Assembly: GCA_042663485.1 (NCBI GenBank)
Contig: JBHTAF010000001.1
Direction: 5' to 3' (one strand)
Source of the DNA: Natronosalvus sp042663485
GTDB lineage: Archaea > Halobacteriota > Halobacteria > Halobacteriales > Natrialbaceae
DNA: 64,000 bases
Of the stretch, positions 56,497-64,000 are shown piece after piece. The notes beneath the pieces were generated by a model. It was not told where the DNA came from and did not search any database. It was given only the letters and a program-made list of their open reading frames with translations. Every line of letters starts with the position of its first letter. Position 1 is the first letter of the stretch. Made by a program: the position numbers and the translations under genes.

Positions 56497-57068
56497 TCGC
56501 CTGTAAGAGGACAACTTGCCGAAGTCGCCGGCCTCGAGTCGATCAAGCAGATCGGATAAACCCTCACGGACACCATCACTGCCGACGAATTATCCGTCCA
56601 CCCGCTAACGGACATCTATGGACGGTACCGAGCTCCGGGTGGAACACTCGTCGTCGAACACAAGCTGAACCAGCCATCGGGAACCGGATTGACAGCCGGG
56701 TTCTCGAGGGCAAAGACATGTTCGAGACGGTGATGGATACGAAAGAAGAGATATAACACGAGGCAGGGACGATCGTACCGATTGGAGACCTCGAGTCGAT
56801 CAGGCGAGGCGAGGTCAGCGTGGAAGGTCATGTGATCGAACTGTGGGAGCCCTCGAGTTCAGCGATTCAGCAGGTTGGATTGCTCGAGGACGAGACGGGT
56901 AGAACGAAGTTCACGATCTGGACGAAGAGTAGGAAAACGATAGTTCGCGAGGGCGAACAGGTGCGGTTCAGGGCGGCAGCGAAGAACTGGTACAATGGTC
57001 GGTGCTCGATCGCGCTGACTCGGTGGTCGGAAATCGTGTTCCCAGAGCGCGACCACTGGTGGGAGTAG
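56497..57068 (+). pseudogene. Decayed OB-fold (RPA-like) gene
   Basis: The last 82 codons are intact (MEGHVIELWEPSSSAIQQVGLL, GRTKFTIWTKS, WSEIVFPERDHWW), matching the OB fold of haloarchaeal single-strand DNA-binding proteins. Upstream the coding signal continues in broken frames (LAEVAGLESIKQIG, then KDMFETVMDTKEEI ending at TAA). The 5' part is thus degenerate. A start at 56820 is possible but is mid-domain. Confidence 0.6.
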
Positions 57069-57298
57069 CCGACAAACCCTCTTTTTGCAGGTGCCCGATC
57101 ACCCTCTACCCACCGCCCCACCCGCCTCCACGTTCCGGGCTGCTCACGGCCAACGGCCGTTTCGCTGCCGGGCTTTCGCCAAAGGAATCCAGTGATGAGA
57201 ACTCTATCAGACAAACGATGAAGCCACAGGGATCGTGAGTGGAATAAAGGAGACAACGAACCCTTTTCGCTGTACTCTCGATGAATTCTTGCGCATTT

Positions 57299-58267
57299 CT
57301 ACCCGAACTCGAGAGCCCGGCTTATCCCGTTTTTGATGCGGTCCTCATCGGGCAGGTAGTTGTCCTCACGGGCGAACAGCGGCACAGGCACGTCGTAACC
57401 GGTCACTCGTTCGACCGGCGCCTCGAGGTAAAGAAACGCCTCCTCGTTGATGCGAGCCGTGATCTCTCCGCCCATTCCGGCCGTCTTAGGCGCCTCGTGA
57501 ACGACGACGCAGCGGCCAGTCTTCTTCACGGACTCGACGATAGTCTGCGTGTCCAGCGGGTAAAGCGTCCGTGGGTCGATCACCTCAACGCTTGCTTCGA
57601 CGTCGTTGACGGCGTCAAGCGTCTTGCGGAGCATCGAACCCCACGCAACCACCGTAACGTCGTCGCCGAACTCGACGACGCGGGCCTCACCGAGCGGGAT
57701 TTTGTGTTGGTCAGGCACCTCCTCACGGAACGAGCGGTACAGCCGCGTCGGTTCCATAAATATGACCGGATCGGGGTCGCGAATAGCGGACGTGAGCAGG
57801 CCCTTCGTCTCGGCCGGAGACGACGGGAAGACGACCTGCAAGCCGGGGAGGTGGGAAAAGCCGGCCTCATAGCTTTCCGAGTGAAGTTCCAATGCACGGA
57901 TCCCGCCACCGTAGGGCATTCGGATTGTCATGGGGCAGGTTATTGTCCCCCGACTTCGGCTTCGTATACGCGCAACGTGCTGTGCTAGCTGGTGAAATCC
58001 CTGATAGAGGAAACTCTGGAACTGGATCTCTGCGACCGGCTTCATTCCAGTGGCCGCGAGTCCAACGCCTGTGCCGATAATCCCCGCCTCTGCGACCGGT
58101 GTGTCGAACACCCGATCCGGATAGTCGTCGATCAAACCCTGAGTCGCCCTGAATACCCCACCAACCCGACCAACGTCCTCCCCGTAGACGACGACGCTAT
58201 CGTCGCGGGCTAACTCCGCATCCAAGGTATCACGAACAGCCTCGACCATTCGAAGGCGTTCAGTCAT
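57299..58267 (-). CDS. pdhB: 2-oxoacid dehydrogenase E1 beta subunit
   Basis: 322 residues from the ATG at 58267, overlapping the alpha stop (ATGACTGA). Motifs: VVVYGEDVGRVGGVFRATQGL, FDTPVAEAGIIGTGVGLA, IQFQSFLYQGFHQL, YGGGIRALELHSES and VVHEAPKTAGMGGEI. With the alpha subunit it forms the E1 heterotetramer that decarboxylates pyruvate or branched-chain 2-oxoacids with thiamine diphosphate. No E2 or E3 gene follows within the window. Confidence 0.93.
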   Translation of the reverse strand: MTERLRMVEAVRDTLDAELARDDSVVVYGEDVGRVGGVFRATQGLIDDYPDRVFDTPVAEAGIIGTGVGLAATGMKPVAEIQFQSFLYQGFHQLAQHVARIRSRSRGTITCPMTIRMPYGGGIRALELHSESYEAGFSHLPGLQVVFPSSPAETKGLLTSAIRDPDPVIFMEPTRLYRSFREEVPDQHKIPLGEARVVEFGDDVTVVAWGSMLRKTLDAVNDVEASVEVIDPRTLYPLDTQTIVESVKKTGRCVVVHEAPKTAGMGGEITARINEEAFLYLEAPVERVTGYDVPVPLFAREDNYLPDEDRIKNGISRALEFG

Positions 58268-59345
58268 CCGTATCACCCTCGGCGCCTTCCTCGAAGGCAT
58301 CGAACTGTTGCTCGAGTTCAGACGGCATGTCCTCGTACACGAAGCGGAACATATCTGCCGGGTCGATTGCCTCACGTTCCTCGTTTGCCTGATCGATTGC
58401 GTCAGCGAGTTCGGATTCGATTCGTTCGTCGATCGTATTCTCCGTTTCCTCATCCAGGATCTCCCGGTTTTCGAGGAACACCTGGAACCGCAGGATGGGA
58501 TCACGAAGCTCCCACTCCGCTTCCTCCTCGTGGCCGCGGTAGGCTGTGGGGTCGTCGGAGGTCGTGTGCATCGAGCGCCGGTACGTCAGAGCCTCGATCA
58601 GGACCGGGTCGCCGTTCCGGGCTTTTTCGATCGCTTCCCTGGCGACACGGTAGACACCCAGCACGTCATTGCCGTCGACTTGAATCCCCTCGATGCCTGC
58701 CGCAATTGCCTTTTGAGCCAGCGTCTTTGCTTTGGTTTGCTTCTCGACCCCCGTCGAGATGGCATACCGATTGTTCTGGCAGATAAAAACCGTCTGAGAG
58801 TCAGAGATGCCGGCGAAGTTGAACGCTTCGTAGACGTCACCTTCGCTGGTCGCCCCATCCCCGAAGTACGTAATGGCGACCGTGTCGCGGTCTTGCAATG
58901 CCTCTCCCCAACCGATGCCAACGGCGTGCAGCGGCTGGCTCCCAACAGGAATGGCTGGCGGCAAGGCGCCCTTTCCGCCCGGTATTTCGGCGCCTTCCTC
59001 CATCCCCATTGCGTACTGGAGGATCTGTTCGGGCCCGGTTCCATGCGTCAGTAGGGCAGCTTGCTCGCGGAACGATGGGACGAGCCAATCGTCATCTGCC
59101 AGGGCGTATGCGCTCCCGACCTGCGCTGCCTCTTGTCCGATCGCCGGTGCGTATGTCCCGAGTTCACCCCGGCGTTGCAACGCAATTCCGCGCTCGTCGA
59201 GTCTGCGCGACCGTTTCATCTGTTCGTACAGGTCGAGCAGCTGATCGTCGGTCAACTCGGGCACCAGTTCATCGTCAACCGTTTCATCCTCAGCGAGGAC
59301 CTGTACAGACCGGATAGTAAACTGAGCAACGTCTTCCTGGGGCAT
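58260..59345 (-). CDS. pdhA: 2-oxoacid dehydrogenase E1 alpha subunit
   Basis: 361 residues. The thiamine-diphosphate motif is GDGATSEGDVYEAFNFAGI with FICQNNRYAIS. The phosphorylation-loop equivalent TYRRSMHTTSDDP is present. RRLDERGIALQRRGELGTYAPAIGQEAAQVG marks the N-terminal part. It is the first gene of the two-gene operon; the beta gene overlaps it by 8 bases. The substrate (pyruvate or branched-chain keto acids) cannot be told from the sequence. Confidence 0.93.
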   Translation of the reverse strand: MPQEDVAQFTIRSVQVLAEDETVDDELVPELTDDQLLDLYEQMKRSRRLDERGIALQRRGELGTYAPAIGQEAAQVGSAYALADDDWLVPSFREQAALLTHGTGPEQILQYAMGMEEGAEIPGGKGALPPAIPVGSQPLHAVGIGWGEALQDRDTVAITYFGDGATSEGDVYEAFNFAGISDSQTVFICQNNRYAISTGVEKQTKAKTLAQKAIAAGIEGIQVDGNDVLGVYRVAREAIEKARNGDPVLIEALTYRRSMHTTSDDPTAYRGHEEEAEWELRDPILRFQVFLENREILDEETENTIDERIESELADAIDQANEEREAIDPADMFRFVYEDMPSELEQQFDAFEEGAEGDTDD

Positions 59346-59653
59346 ACCGAAGGCATGCGCTCGAGCGAGTTAATGCGCGGCCCAGTGTACGACGGCATCT
59401 CACGGTGAATGCGCTATTATAACTTGAATCCGCCTCCAGTGGGCAGTAGATACGGATGTTCTCACTCGTGCGAATTATGTGAGGGACAGGCGCAAAACCT
59501 CGCCGTTCACGGAGGGGATACGCGCCGTCAAGGGATGGCACAACCCACTGACGACAACACGGCTGTCGAGGTATCCATGAGTGGGCGTGGAGCACGAATC
59601 GAGTACTGAGTTGAGGGGTATGTTTTTCAAATGCGTGTTCTATAATCTAACTA
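59346..59653. other. Intergenic, no gene supported
   Basis: About 300 bases; a 66-codon open frame at 59409-59609 has no motif. Nothing else recognised. Confidence 0.5.
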
Positions 59654-59785
59654 ATGACTCTGGAGTTGACGACACGTAATTCGGTGATCCCTATATCGCC
59701 AATTATCGGTTTCGGTCTTACCGTAATAGTCACACTTACGTCAGCGATTACTATCGCCTTCTTCTCAGTATTATTAATCTCCTGA
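59654..59785 (+). CDS. Small hydrophobic protein, 43 residues, tentative
   Basis: MTLELTTRNSVIPISPIIGF begins a protein that is mostly one hydrophobic helix (FGLTVIVTLTSAITIAFFSV). The start and stop are clean. It resembles the many short single-helix haloarchaeal proteins. No family assigned. Confidence 0.4.
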   Translation: MTLELTTRNSVIPISPIIGFGLTVIVTLTSAITIAFFSVLLIS

Positions 59786-59899
59786 GATTATTTGCTGACG
59801 GTTGATATCTTCTCCATATTGATATCGACGCTATCGCCGAAACTGCAGAGTAGAACTACCTTGTTGAACGGTGAAATCTCATCTAGTATTTTGTAACAG

Positions 59900-60157
59900 A
59901 GACGGACTATATCGCCTGAAAGAAGGTGCGAACAGTATTCCTCGCTCAAAGTCTATTTTCAGTATGGTAGACGTAGTAGTCTCACTAGAAGATGGGCAGA
60001 CCTCGATCTCACTGTCTTCGATGTCGGGACCTCAGAAGGTGATGAGGTCCTCGCGTTCACCGTCGAAGGTGTCATCCGCCTGGGGACAGACCTCATGGAG
60101 ATGTTCGCCGAGAAGGTCGTGATCCCGCCCGAGATCCACTTCCGAATTGAGGAGTGA
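59900..60157 (+). pseudogene. 3' remnant of an acidic haloarchaeal protein
   Basis: The frame ending at 60157 reads WADLDLTVFDVGTSEGDEVLA then FTVEGVIRLGTDLMEMF, strongly acidic and plausible coding sequence. Upstream the frame loses that character and has no start codon before a stop near 59895. Probably the end of a broken gene. Confidence 0.45.
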
Positions 60158-60162
60158 GTAAC

Positions 60163-60450
60163 TCACTCGGGTTCGTCCGAGGCTTCGATAGTGAGTACGC
60201 CGTCAGCCTCGACGGTCACAGAATAATTCTCGATTTCGAAATGAGCTGCGAGCTCATTTTCCCCTTCGGTATCGGTTGCTGAAGAGCAAAAGAGGGTATC
60301 CAGCGCGACCGGGTCCAGGTACTCGTAGAGTGTGAAGTCGGTCTCAAGCGGATCGACCCCTTCGATGGTGGCGATCGCTTCGATGATGGCCATACTCGGC
60401 GTACGATCCGAAAACTCGGTTTCGAACGTATGGCGATCAACGGGTAACAC
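60163..60450 (-). CDS. HalOD1 domain protein
   Basis: 95 residues from GTG at 60450, 28 bases behind a TATA box (ttttatag, 60474-60481); a TTG at 60498 is the alternative. RHTFETEFSDRTPSMAIIEAI, GVDPLETDFTLYEYLDPVALDTLF and VTVEADGVLTI are the HalOD1 signature. This output domain is found in haloarchaeal signalling proteins; the stand-alone form has no known role. Confidence 0.8.
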   Translation of the reverse strand: MLPVDRHTFETEFSDRTPSMAIIEAIATIEGVDPLETDFTLYEYLDPVALDTLFCSSATDTEGENELAAHFEIENYSVTVEADGVLTIEASDEPE

Positions 60451-60709
60451 GTCCTCTAGAACACTGATCTTGATTTTATAGAGGCTGTTCCGTGTCAAAA
60501 ATGGCCCATTCGGGGTTCACCGACAGCACCAGTCTATCCGACCTCAATAGTAGCAGACTGGTTCACTAAAAAGGTTCGAAGACCTCGTGAAGGGCTTCCT
60601 GGTGGCTGGTACTCGAGCGCCGTCTCGAGTTCTGTTGTTTTCTCTCGTAGCAACTGTCTGTGTCAAATTAGACTGCGTTCTGTCGTGGGGAGGAGGTGCA
60701 GTCTATTTC

Positions 60710-60949
60710 TTATGGACCTCGGAGTCGGACTTCATCGTCTCTGTGGGAATCTACGTGCTCACTTCGGAGTTCGTTCGACTCATCGTCGCCCCAGCCTAAC
60801 AGGTCTTTGACTTTGTCGGTGAGGTCCTGATCAGAATCACGCTCAACGGTCGCGCGACCCCCGTTTACATCACGTATTGTACCAATACGAGTGCCATCGG
60901 AAGTGACTACGTTCTTGTCGCGGTCGTCATCGGTGAAATCTCGTGCCAT
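60710..60949 (-). CDS. PRC-barrel-like small protein
   Basis: 79 residues from the ATG at 60949: MARDFTDDDRDKNVVTSDGTR starts it, then GTIRDVNGGRATVERDSDQDL and LTDKVKDLLGWGDD. It matches small PRC-barrel-like haloarchaeal proteins (K-V-V-x-x-x-G-x-x-x-G and L-x-W-G-D). Function unknown. Confidence 0.75.
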   Translation of the reverse strand: MARDFTDDDRDKNVVTSDGTRIGTIRDVNGGRATVERDSDQDLTDKVKDLLGWGDDESNELRSEHVDSHRDDEVRLRGP

Positions 60950-61094
60950 TCCATCCTTCTCTTTGTTCAGTACGAGGGGATACTCTTGGCCTGTATACGC
61001 CAGCATGTCACAAGGTAGTAGATATCTCTTCCTTCAAACACTATACTAACCACGTCACCCTTGTCTGGGGTCTTTTGAACGTTCGGTTTGGGCG

Positions 61095-61325
61095 TTGCTT
61101 AGTACAGATGCTTACGTAACAAATCTAACCACGGACCGTCGATTGGACACCACAACAGACCGGCCCGGCGCGGAGGTGTTGTTCACCGACGGCCAGCGTG
61201 TCCACGCTCGCGACGCCGTGATCGACGTCGAGCACGTCCGCCTCTGGTTCGAGCCACTCGAGCCTTGCGAAGAGGAGGTGCCGTGTAAGCCGGGGACTCG
61301 AGGGTTCCGGTACGTGGATCGGTGA
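61095..61325 (+). CDS. Small hypothetical protein
   Basis: 76 codons from TTG, possibly shorter. PGAEVLFTDGQRVHARDAVID and VRLWFEPLEPCEEEVPC have coding character with two Cys near the end. No ATG start in frame. No family recognised. Confidence 0.4.
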   Translation: MLSTDAYVTNLTTDRRLDTTTDRPGAEVLFTDGQRVHARDAVIDVEHVRLWFEPLEPCEEEVPCKPGTRGFRYVDR

Positions 61326-61495
61326 CAGAGGACGGCCACCTGGGGAGTGGCCGGGTTATGATGGTGCGATTTTCGTCCGCTTCGATGCCTAACGGTCTGT
61401 ATCCCTGGGGGATTTCAGACCATTTCCGACTCCGCTAGTGAGAGTGAAGACTATTTTCCCGTCGTATTCAGGGGAGTTCGGGACTACTGTCAGAG

Positions 61496-61630
61496 CTAGC
61501 GTACACTCAAGGACATTGACTCGAGTATCCTCATATGGCGCTTCAAGACGTCCTCCCAGACCGAGAGTGATTTCTCACAGTATCGGCACTCGTCCTCTTC
61601 GAAGGCATCCTTTCGGTCGGTTTCAGGCAC
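61496..61630 (-). CDS. Small zinc-finger-like protein, tentative
   Basis: 44 residues from GTG at 61630: PETDRKDAFEEDECRYCEKS, then LSVWEDVLKRHMR. One C-x2-C knuckle and a downstream His give a possible C2H-type finger. Could be a remnant. Confidence 0.4.
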   Translation of the reverse strand: MPETDRKDAFEEDECRYCEKSLSVWEDVLKRHMRILESMSLSVR

Positions 61631-61717
61631 TCGAACCACCTGCGAGAAATTCGAGGACCAGACCGAAATACTGGCTTCCGGCGAGGGCCTTTTCCCTGGT
61701 TATCATATAATTACGAT

Positions 61718-61876
61718 ATGGCATCACAAGCTGACGCGTTTTGCCATCTGTGTAATGACCCGATGGACTCTGACGAAGACGTTGAACAGCACTTGCTGAA
61801 TGAACACCGGCCGCCTGAATTGGCCGAAGAACTCGCCACTCTGTGGGAATCGGAGGAGCATGGCAATCCTGAATAA
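61718..61876 (+). CDS. C2H2 zinc-finger microprotein, 52 residues
   Basis: MASQADAFCHLCNDPMDSDE, then DVEQHLLNEHRPPELAEELA. C-x2-C and H-x4-H are spaced as in a C2H2 finger. ATG and stop are clean, composition acidic. A DNA- or RNA-binding or adaptor role is possible. Confidence 0.7.
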   Translation: MASQADAFCHLCNDPMDSDEDVEQHLLNEHRPPELAEELATLWESEEHGNPE

Positions 61877-61890
61877 CCTCGCTCGAGGGG

Positions 61891-62196
61891 TTACTCACCG
61901 TCACCAATCCGCATCTGTTCGACTTCGTTTGCGAGTTGGTGCTTGAGCCGACGCGCCGGTAGCCACAGTAAGTCGTGAACTCGTGTCGCCGTGAGCGAGC
62001 TATGGCTGTTAATCGTCTGTCTGCTCGCACGGGTGACCGACCGCAAAGCCCAGGAGTAGAGTGAATTGAATTGCCACCCACCCCATTCGGGCGCCTCCTT
62101 GGTAGATCGAGTAGGTGCCAAAGAACACCAGTAACAGCACTACGACGAGTCCGAGAGGTTTCGAGAAGTCCGCTTCGAGTTTGTATCGTTACTCAT
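61891..62196 (-). pseudogene. Frameshifted small membrane protein
   Basis: From the ATG at 62196 the frame ends after 18 codons. A second frame carries LVVVLLLVFFGTYSIYQGGA and FTLLLGFAVG (two helices). A third carries HSSLTATRVHDLLWLPARRL and the end QLANEVEQMRIGDGE. Together they make one membrane protein of about 100 residues, broken by at least two indels. Confidence 0.6.
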
Positions 62197-62207
62197 TGTT
62201 CACCGCC

Positions 62208-62720
62208 TTATCCCCCCAATTCGGACGCGCTCCATAGCTCTGGTTCGGCGTCTGCTGGCTGATACAACGGATGCACCGGATGACCGTTCTTCGTCGTGTC
62301 GAGCACATGGAGGTCGCCCTCGAGGAGCCTAGCGACCTCGCTGGCCCGCCCTTGGAGCGAGCCGTTCGCGCCCCACGCGGCGACGACCGTCTCGGCCTCC
62401 TCGCAGACGGCCTGAAGGTGATCGTCGTTCTCCGGGCCAACGGGATCGGCGTGCTCTAGAAGGGCGGCGGGGTCGGGACTTCGAAGTGCGAACAGGTTCA
62501 CCACGGCGAGCGAGCCGTAGCCCCACTCTTTCGCGAAGCCGAGACAGCGCCGAATCGTCGGGTCGTCCTCGGTCGCGTCGGCCGTACTCGGGTTGAGCAT
62601 GAGAAACGCCAGCGTCGGTTTCTCGGCGTCCCACGCCCGCCACAGTTGGTATCGATAGACACTGTCGTCGCTGAGAACCGCGCCATTGCGGTCGTCTCGG
62701 GGGATCGGCGAGTCGCTCAC
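62208..62720 (-). CDS. DUF1643 family protein
   Basis: 170 residues. DRNGAVLSDDSVYRYQLWR, LAFLMLNPSTADATEDDPTIRRC, VVNLFALRSPDPAALL and VVAAWGANG are the DUF1643 signature. The family is common on mobile elements and in defence contexts; activity unknown. Its start overlaps the upstream gene (ATGA). Confidence 0.87.
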   Translation of the reverse strand: MSDSPIPRDDRNGAVLSDDSVYRYQLWRAWDAEKPTLAFLMLNPSTADATEDDPTIRRCLGFAKEWGYGSLAVVNLFALRSPDPAALLEHADPVGPENDDHLQAVCEEAETVVAAWGANGSLQGRASEVARLLEGDLHVLDTTKNGHPVHPLYQPADAEPELWSASELGG

Positions 62721-63235
62721 TGTGAATCACCGTCCGTTTCCTCAGACACGAGATGAGGATCGATCTCGAGCGAGAGCGGCGTCAGGATCTCCATGACGTG
62801 CTCGATAACGTCCGCCGGGACCGCGTCGTGATCGACACACCACTCCGGTTCCATTCCGTAACTGAATGCGAACTCGGCGATGTCGTCACTGTCCCGATCG
62901 AGTACCTCGAAGCGTCGACTGTAGGCCTGGAAACAGATGCCATAGGTGTATATCGTCCCCTGCTCGCCCGTGTGACTGATGCTCAAGTCCTCGATGTGTG
63001 CCGGGTCGATCTCGGGAACCGGCTGGCAACAGGCTTCCGCGCGGCGTTTAATTTCGGCCGCCGTGAGGACCTGTTTGCCTTTGCAGTTGCCACAGAGTTC
63101 GGCCGGTGGATGGTCAGTGTCGCCGCCGGCAATCGGGCCGTCGACGAGTAGCGACGGGAGTTCGACGCCGCACCACTTGCCGTGGCCCGGGTCGTCGACC
63201 TTGAGCCGGGTTCCCTCTCGAGGTGTGGCGGTCAT
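62717..63235 (-). CDS. Cys-rich hypothetical protein
   Basis: 172 residues, no family recognised. WCGVELPSLL, AELCGNCKGKQVL and EACCQPVPEID supply Cys pairs like a zinc ribbon in the first third; the rest is acidic (YTYGICFQAYSRRFEVLD). It is translationally coupled to the DUF1643 gene, so they may act together. Confidence 0.6.
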   Translation of the reverse strand: MTATPREGTRLKVDDPGHGKWCGVELPSLLVDGPIAGGDTDHPPAELCGNCKGKQVLTAAEIKRRAEACCQPVPEIDPAHIEDLSISHTGEQGTIYTYGICFQAYSRRFEVLDRDSDDIAEFAFSYGMEPEWCVDHDAVPADVIEHVMEILTPLSLEIDPHLVSEETDGDSQ

Positions 63236-63332
63236 CGGTCGTCACTCCCTGAACGATCAGTGCCCATGTAGAGTGATCGGTGATTTCTGCCAAAACCTAC
63301 CGGTGCAGAGTTACAGAGAGTCGAGGAGAAAG

Positions 63333-63691
63333 CCCACGACTTTAGTCGTGGGATGAATCCGACAACCCGCGGCACAAACCACGAGAATTAAGCAGGCTGA
63401 CAGCTTACGTTTGAGTAAGCCGGACTCGTGGCGAAAACTGGAGTTGGATCGGGGTCTCCATCAACAAAAAGCAACCCTGCGCTGCAAACGGCCTGCTCTC
63501 CCGATAGGGACTAAGGGCGATGGCACGTCCCGTGCGGTGTAAGCAGATACCCAAGCACACCACGCCTCAGCTGAGGCCTGACGCATACGCGCACAAACCA
63601 GAGTACCACCATCCCGGTGGGAATATCGCTTCCGGAGACACAGGAACGGCCTGCTGTCCCACGGAAGGAATCCCACGACTTCAGTCGTGGG
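63333..63691. mobile_element. Palindrome-bounded element, PATE-like
   Basis: The 20-base palindrome CCCACGACTTTAGTCGTGGG (63333-63352) and its twin CCCACGACTTCAGTCGTGGG (63672-63691) bound 359 bases without a gene. The motif gaatcccacgacttcagtcg resembles right ends of haloarchaeal tnpB elements. This is the layout of palindrome-associated transposable elements (PATEs). Confidence 0.6.
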
Positions 63692-63697
63692 TGGATG

Positions 63698-63823
63698 TCA
63701 ACACGCGAGTGTTGTCTTCGCGCTACCGCAGCGCGGGCAACGTGTGAACTCGTACGTATTGTACTTGTTCTCGCTATCGTCGGAGAATTTCTGCTTACAC
63801 GAGTGGCAATAGTAGTCGGGCAT
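63698..63823 (-). CDS. Zinc-ribbon microprotein, 41 residues
   Basis: MPDYYCHSCKQKFSDDSENK begins it, and CPRCGSAKTTLAC ends it. C-x2-C and C-P-R-C-G form a zinc ribbon. Its stop codon lies in the gatgtcaa sequence just outside the palindrome at 63672-63691, so the element may have set the C-terminus. Confidence 0.65.
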   Translation of the reverse strand: MPDYYCHSCKQKFSDDSENKYNTYEFTRCPRCGSAKTTLAC

Positions 63824-64000
63824 GAGCCTTCACAGATAGTAGGTGACGGCTCCTCTTGTCGTTCACTACCGCTCGAGGACTGCTCATTCATCGCGACCAC
63901 GCTCCATTACCAGATTTCGACAGTAAGGTTGTTCTCTGTACCCTGACCCACATAGTATTATAAGGAATTCAAATTATCTGGCTAGCTTGCCTCTGTTTAG
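63824..64000. other. Right edge of window, nothing supported
   Basis: No gene recognised. An overlapping minus-strand frame (63511-63900) has an acidic start (MNEQSSSGSERQEEPSPTIC) and may be the true 5' part of the zinc-ribbon gene in another frame. Confidence 0.35.

Noticed and set aside
59409..59609. Plus-strand 66-codon frame
   Set aside because: A little coding character at its end, but no promoter, motif or partner.
1..64000. CRISPR arrays, tRNA and rRNA genes
   Set aside because: No regularly spaced direct repeats of CRISPR type and no tRNA-like T-loop with matching acceptor stem were found by eye; a covariance-model search would decide.

Overview
The window is haloarchaeal DNA (class Halobacteria). 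Most proteins are strongly acidic. Start codons often sit 25-30 bases behind a TATA box, which suggests leaderless transcripts. Many families are typical of haloarchaea: PGF-CTERM surface protein, AglF, DUF4330, DUF5789, HTH_10 regulator, HalOD1 and halocyanin. I recognised no rRNA, tRNA or CRISPR array. All family assignments are by eye.

Region 1, 1-12 kb: cell-surface genes. A lamin-tail-domain protein enters from the left, followed by a decayed second copy of the start of aglF. Next come two overlapping genes: a secreted subtilase ending in a dockerin, and a PGF-CTERM-anchored protein with two cohesin-like domains. On the other strand lie a VanZ remnant, a membrane protein, a DUF4330 protein, aglF, and two membrane genes.

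Region 2, 12-32 kb: a polysaccharide/protein-glycosylation island. Most of 14.3-28.5 kb looks AT-richer than its flanks. It holds an initiating sugar-phosphate transferase, GT2 and GT4 glycosyltransferases, and a five-gene set matching the WbpA/B/E/D/I route to UDP-ManNAc3NAcA. It also holds an asparagine-synthase-like amidotransferase, a sulfatase-superfamily enzyme, a Wzy-like polymerase, a Wzx-like flippase and a divergent STT3/AglB paralogue. A second DUF4330 gene closes it. A decayed DUF433/DUF5615-like toxin-antitoxin pair lies inside.

Region 3, 32-39 kb: a sparse stretch with one DUF5789 protein, two nitroreductase-like genes, an HTH_10 regulator, DoxX and a SnoaL-like protein. Dispersed palindromic repeats and a 60-base tandem repeat lie between them.

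Region 4, 39-43 kb: a metal module of DtxR regulator, two-domain multicopper oxidase, ZIP transporter and halocyanin. A truncated copy of the 3' end of the neighbouring ATPase gene lies on its far side.

Region 5, 43-52 kb: mobile-element genes. These are a 1299-residue HerA/VirB4-like ATPase with a possible C-terminal nuclease fold, a zinc-ribbon microprotein, an ArdC-like gene split by an IS1341-type tnpB element, a wHTH/TumE-like pair and a lone receiver protein.

Region 6, 53-64 kb: a regulator followed by a tight DUF1059-OsmC-methyltransferase-membrane protein operon, a decayed OB-fold gene, E1 alpha/beta of a 2-oxoacid dehydrogenase without E2 or E3, HalOD1 and PRC-like proteins, several zinc-finger microproteins, DUF1643, and a short palindrome-bounded element next to a zinc-ribbon gene.
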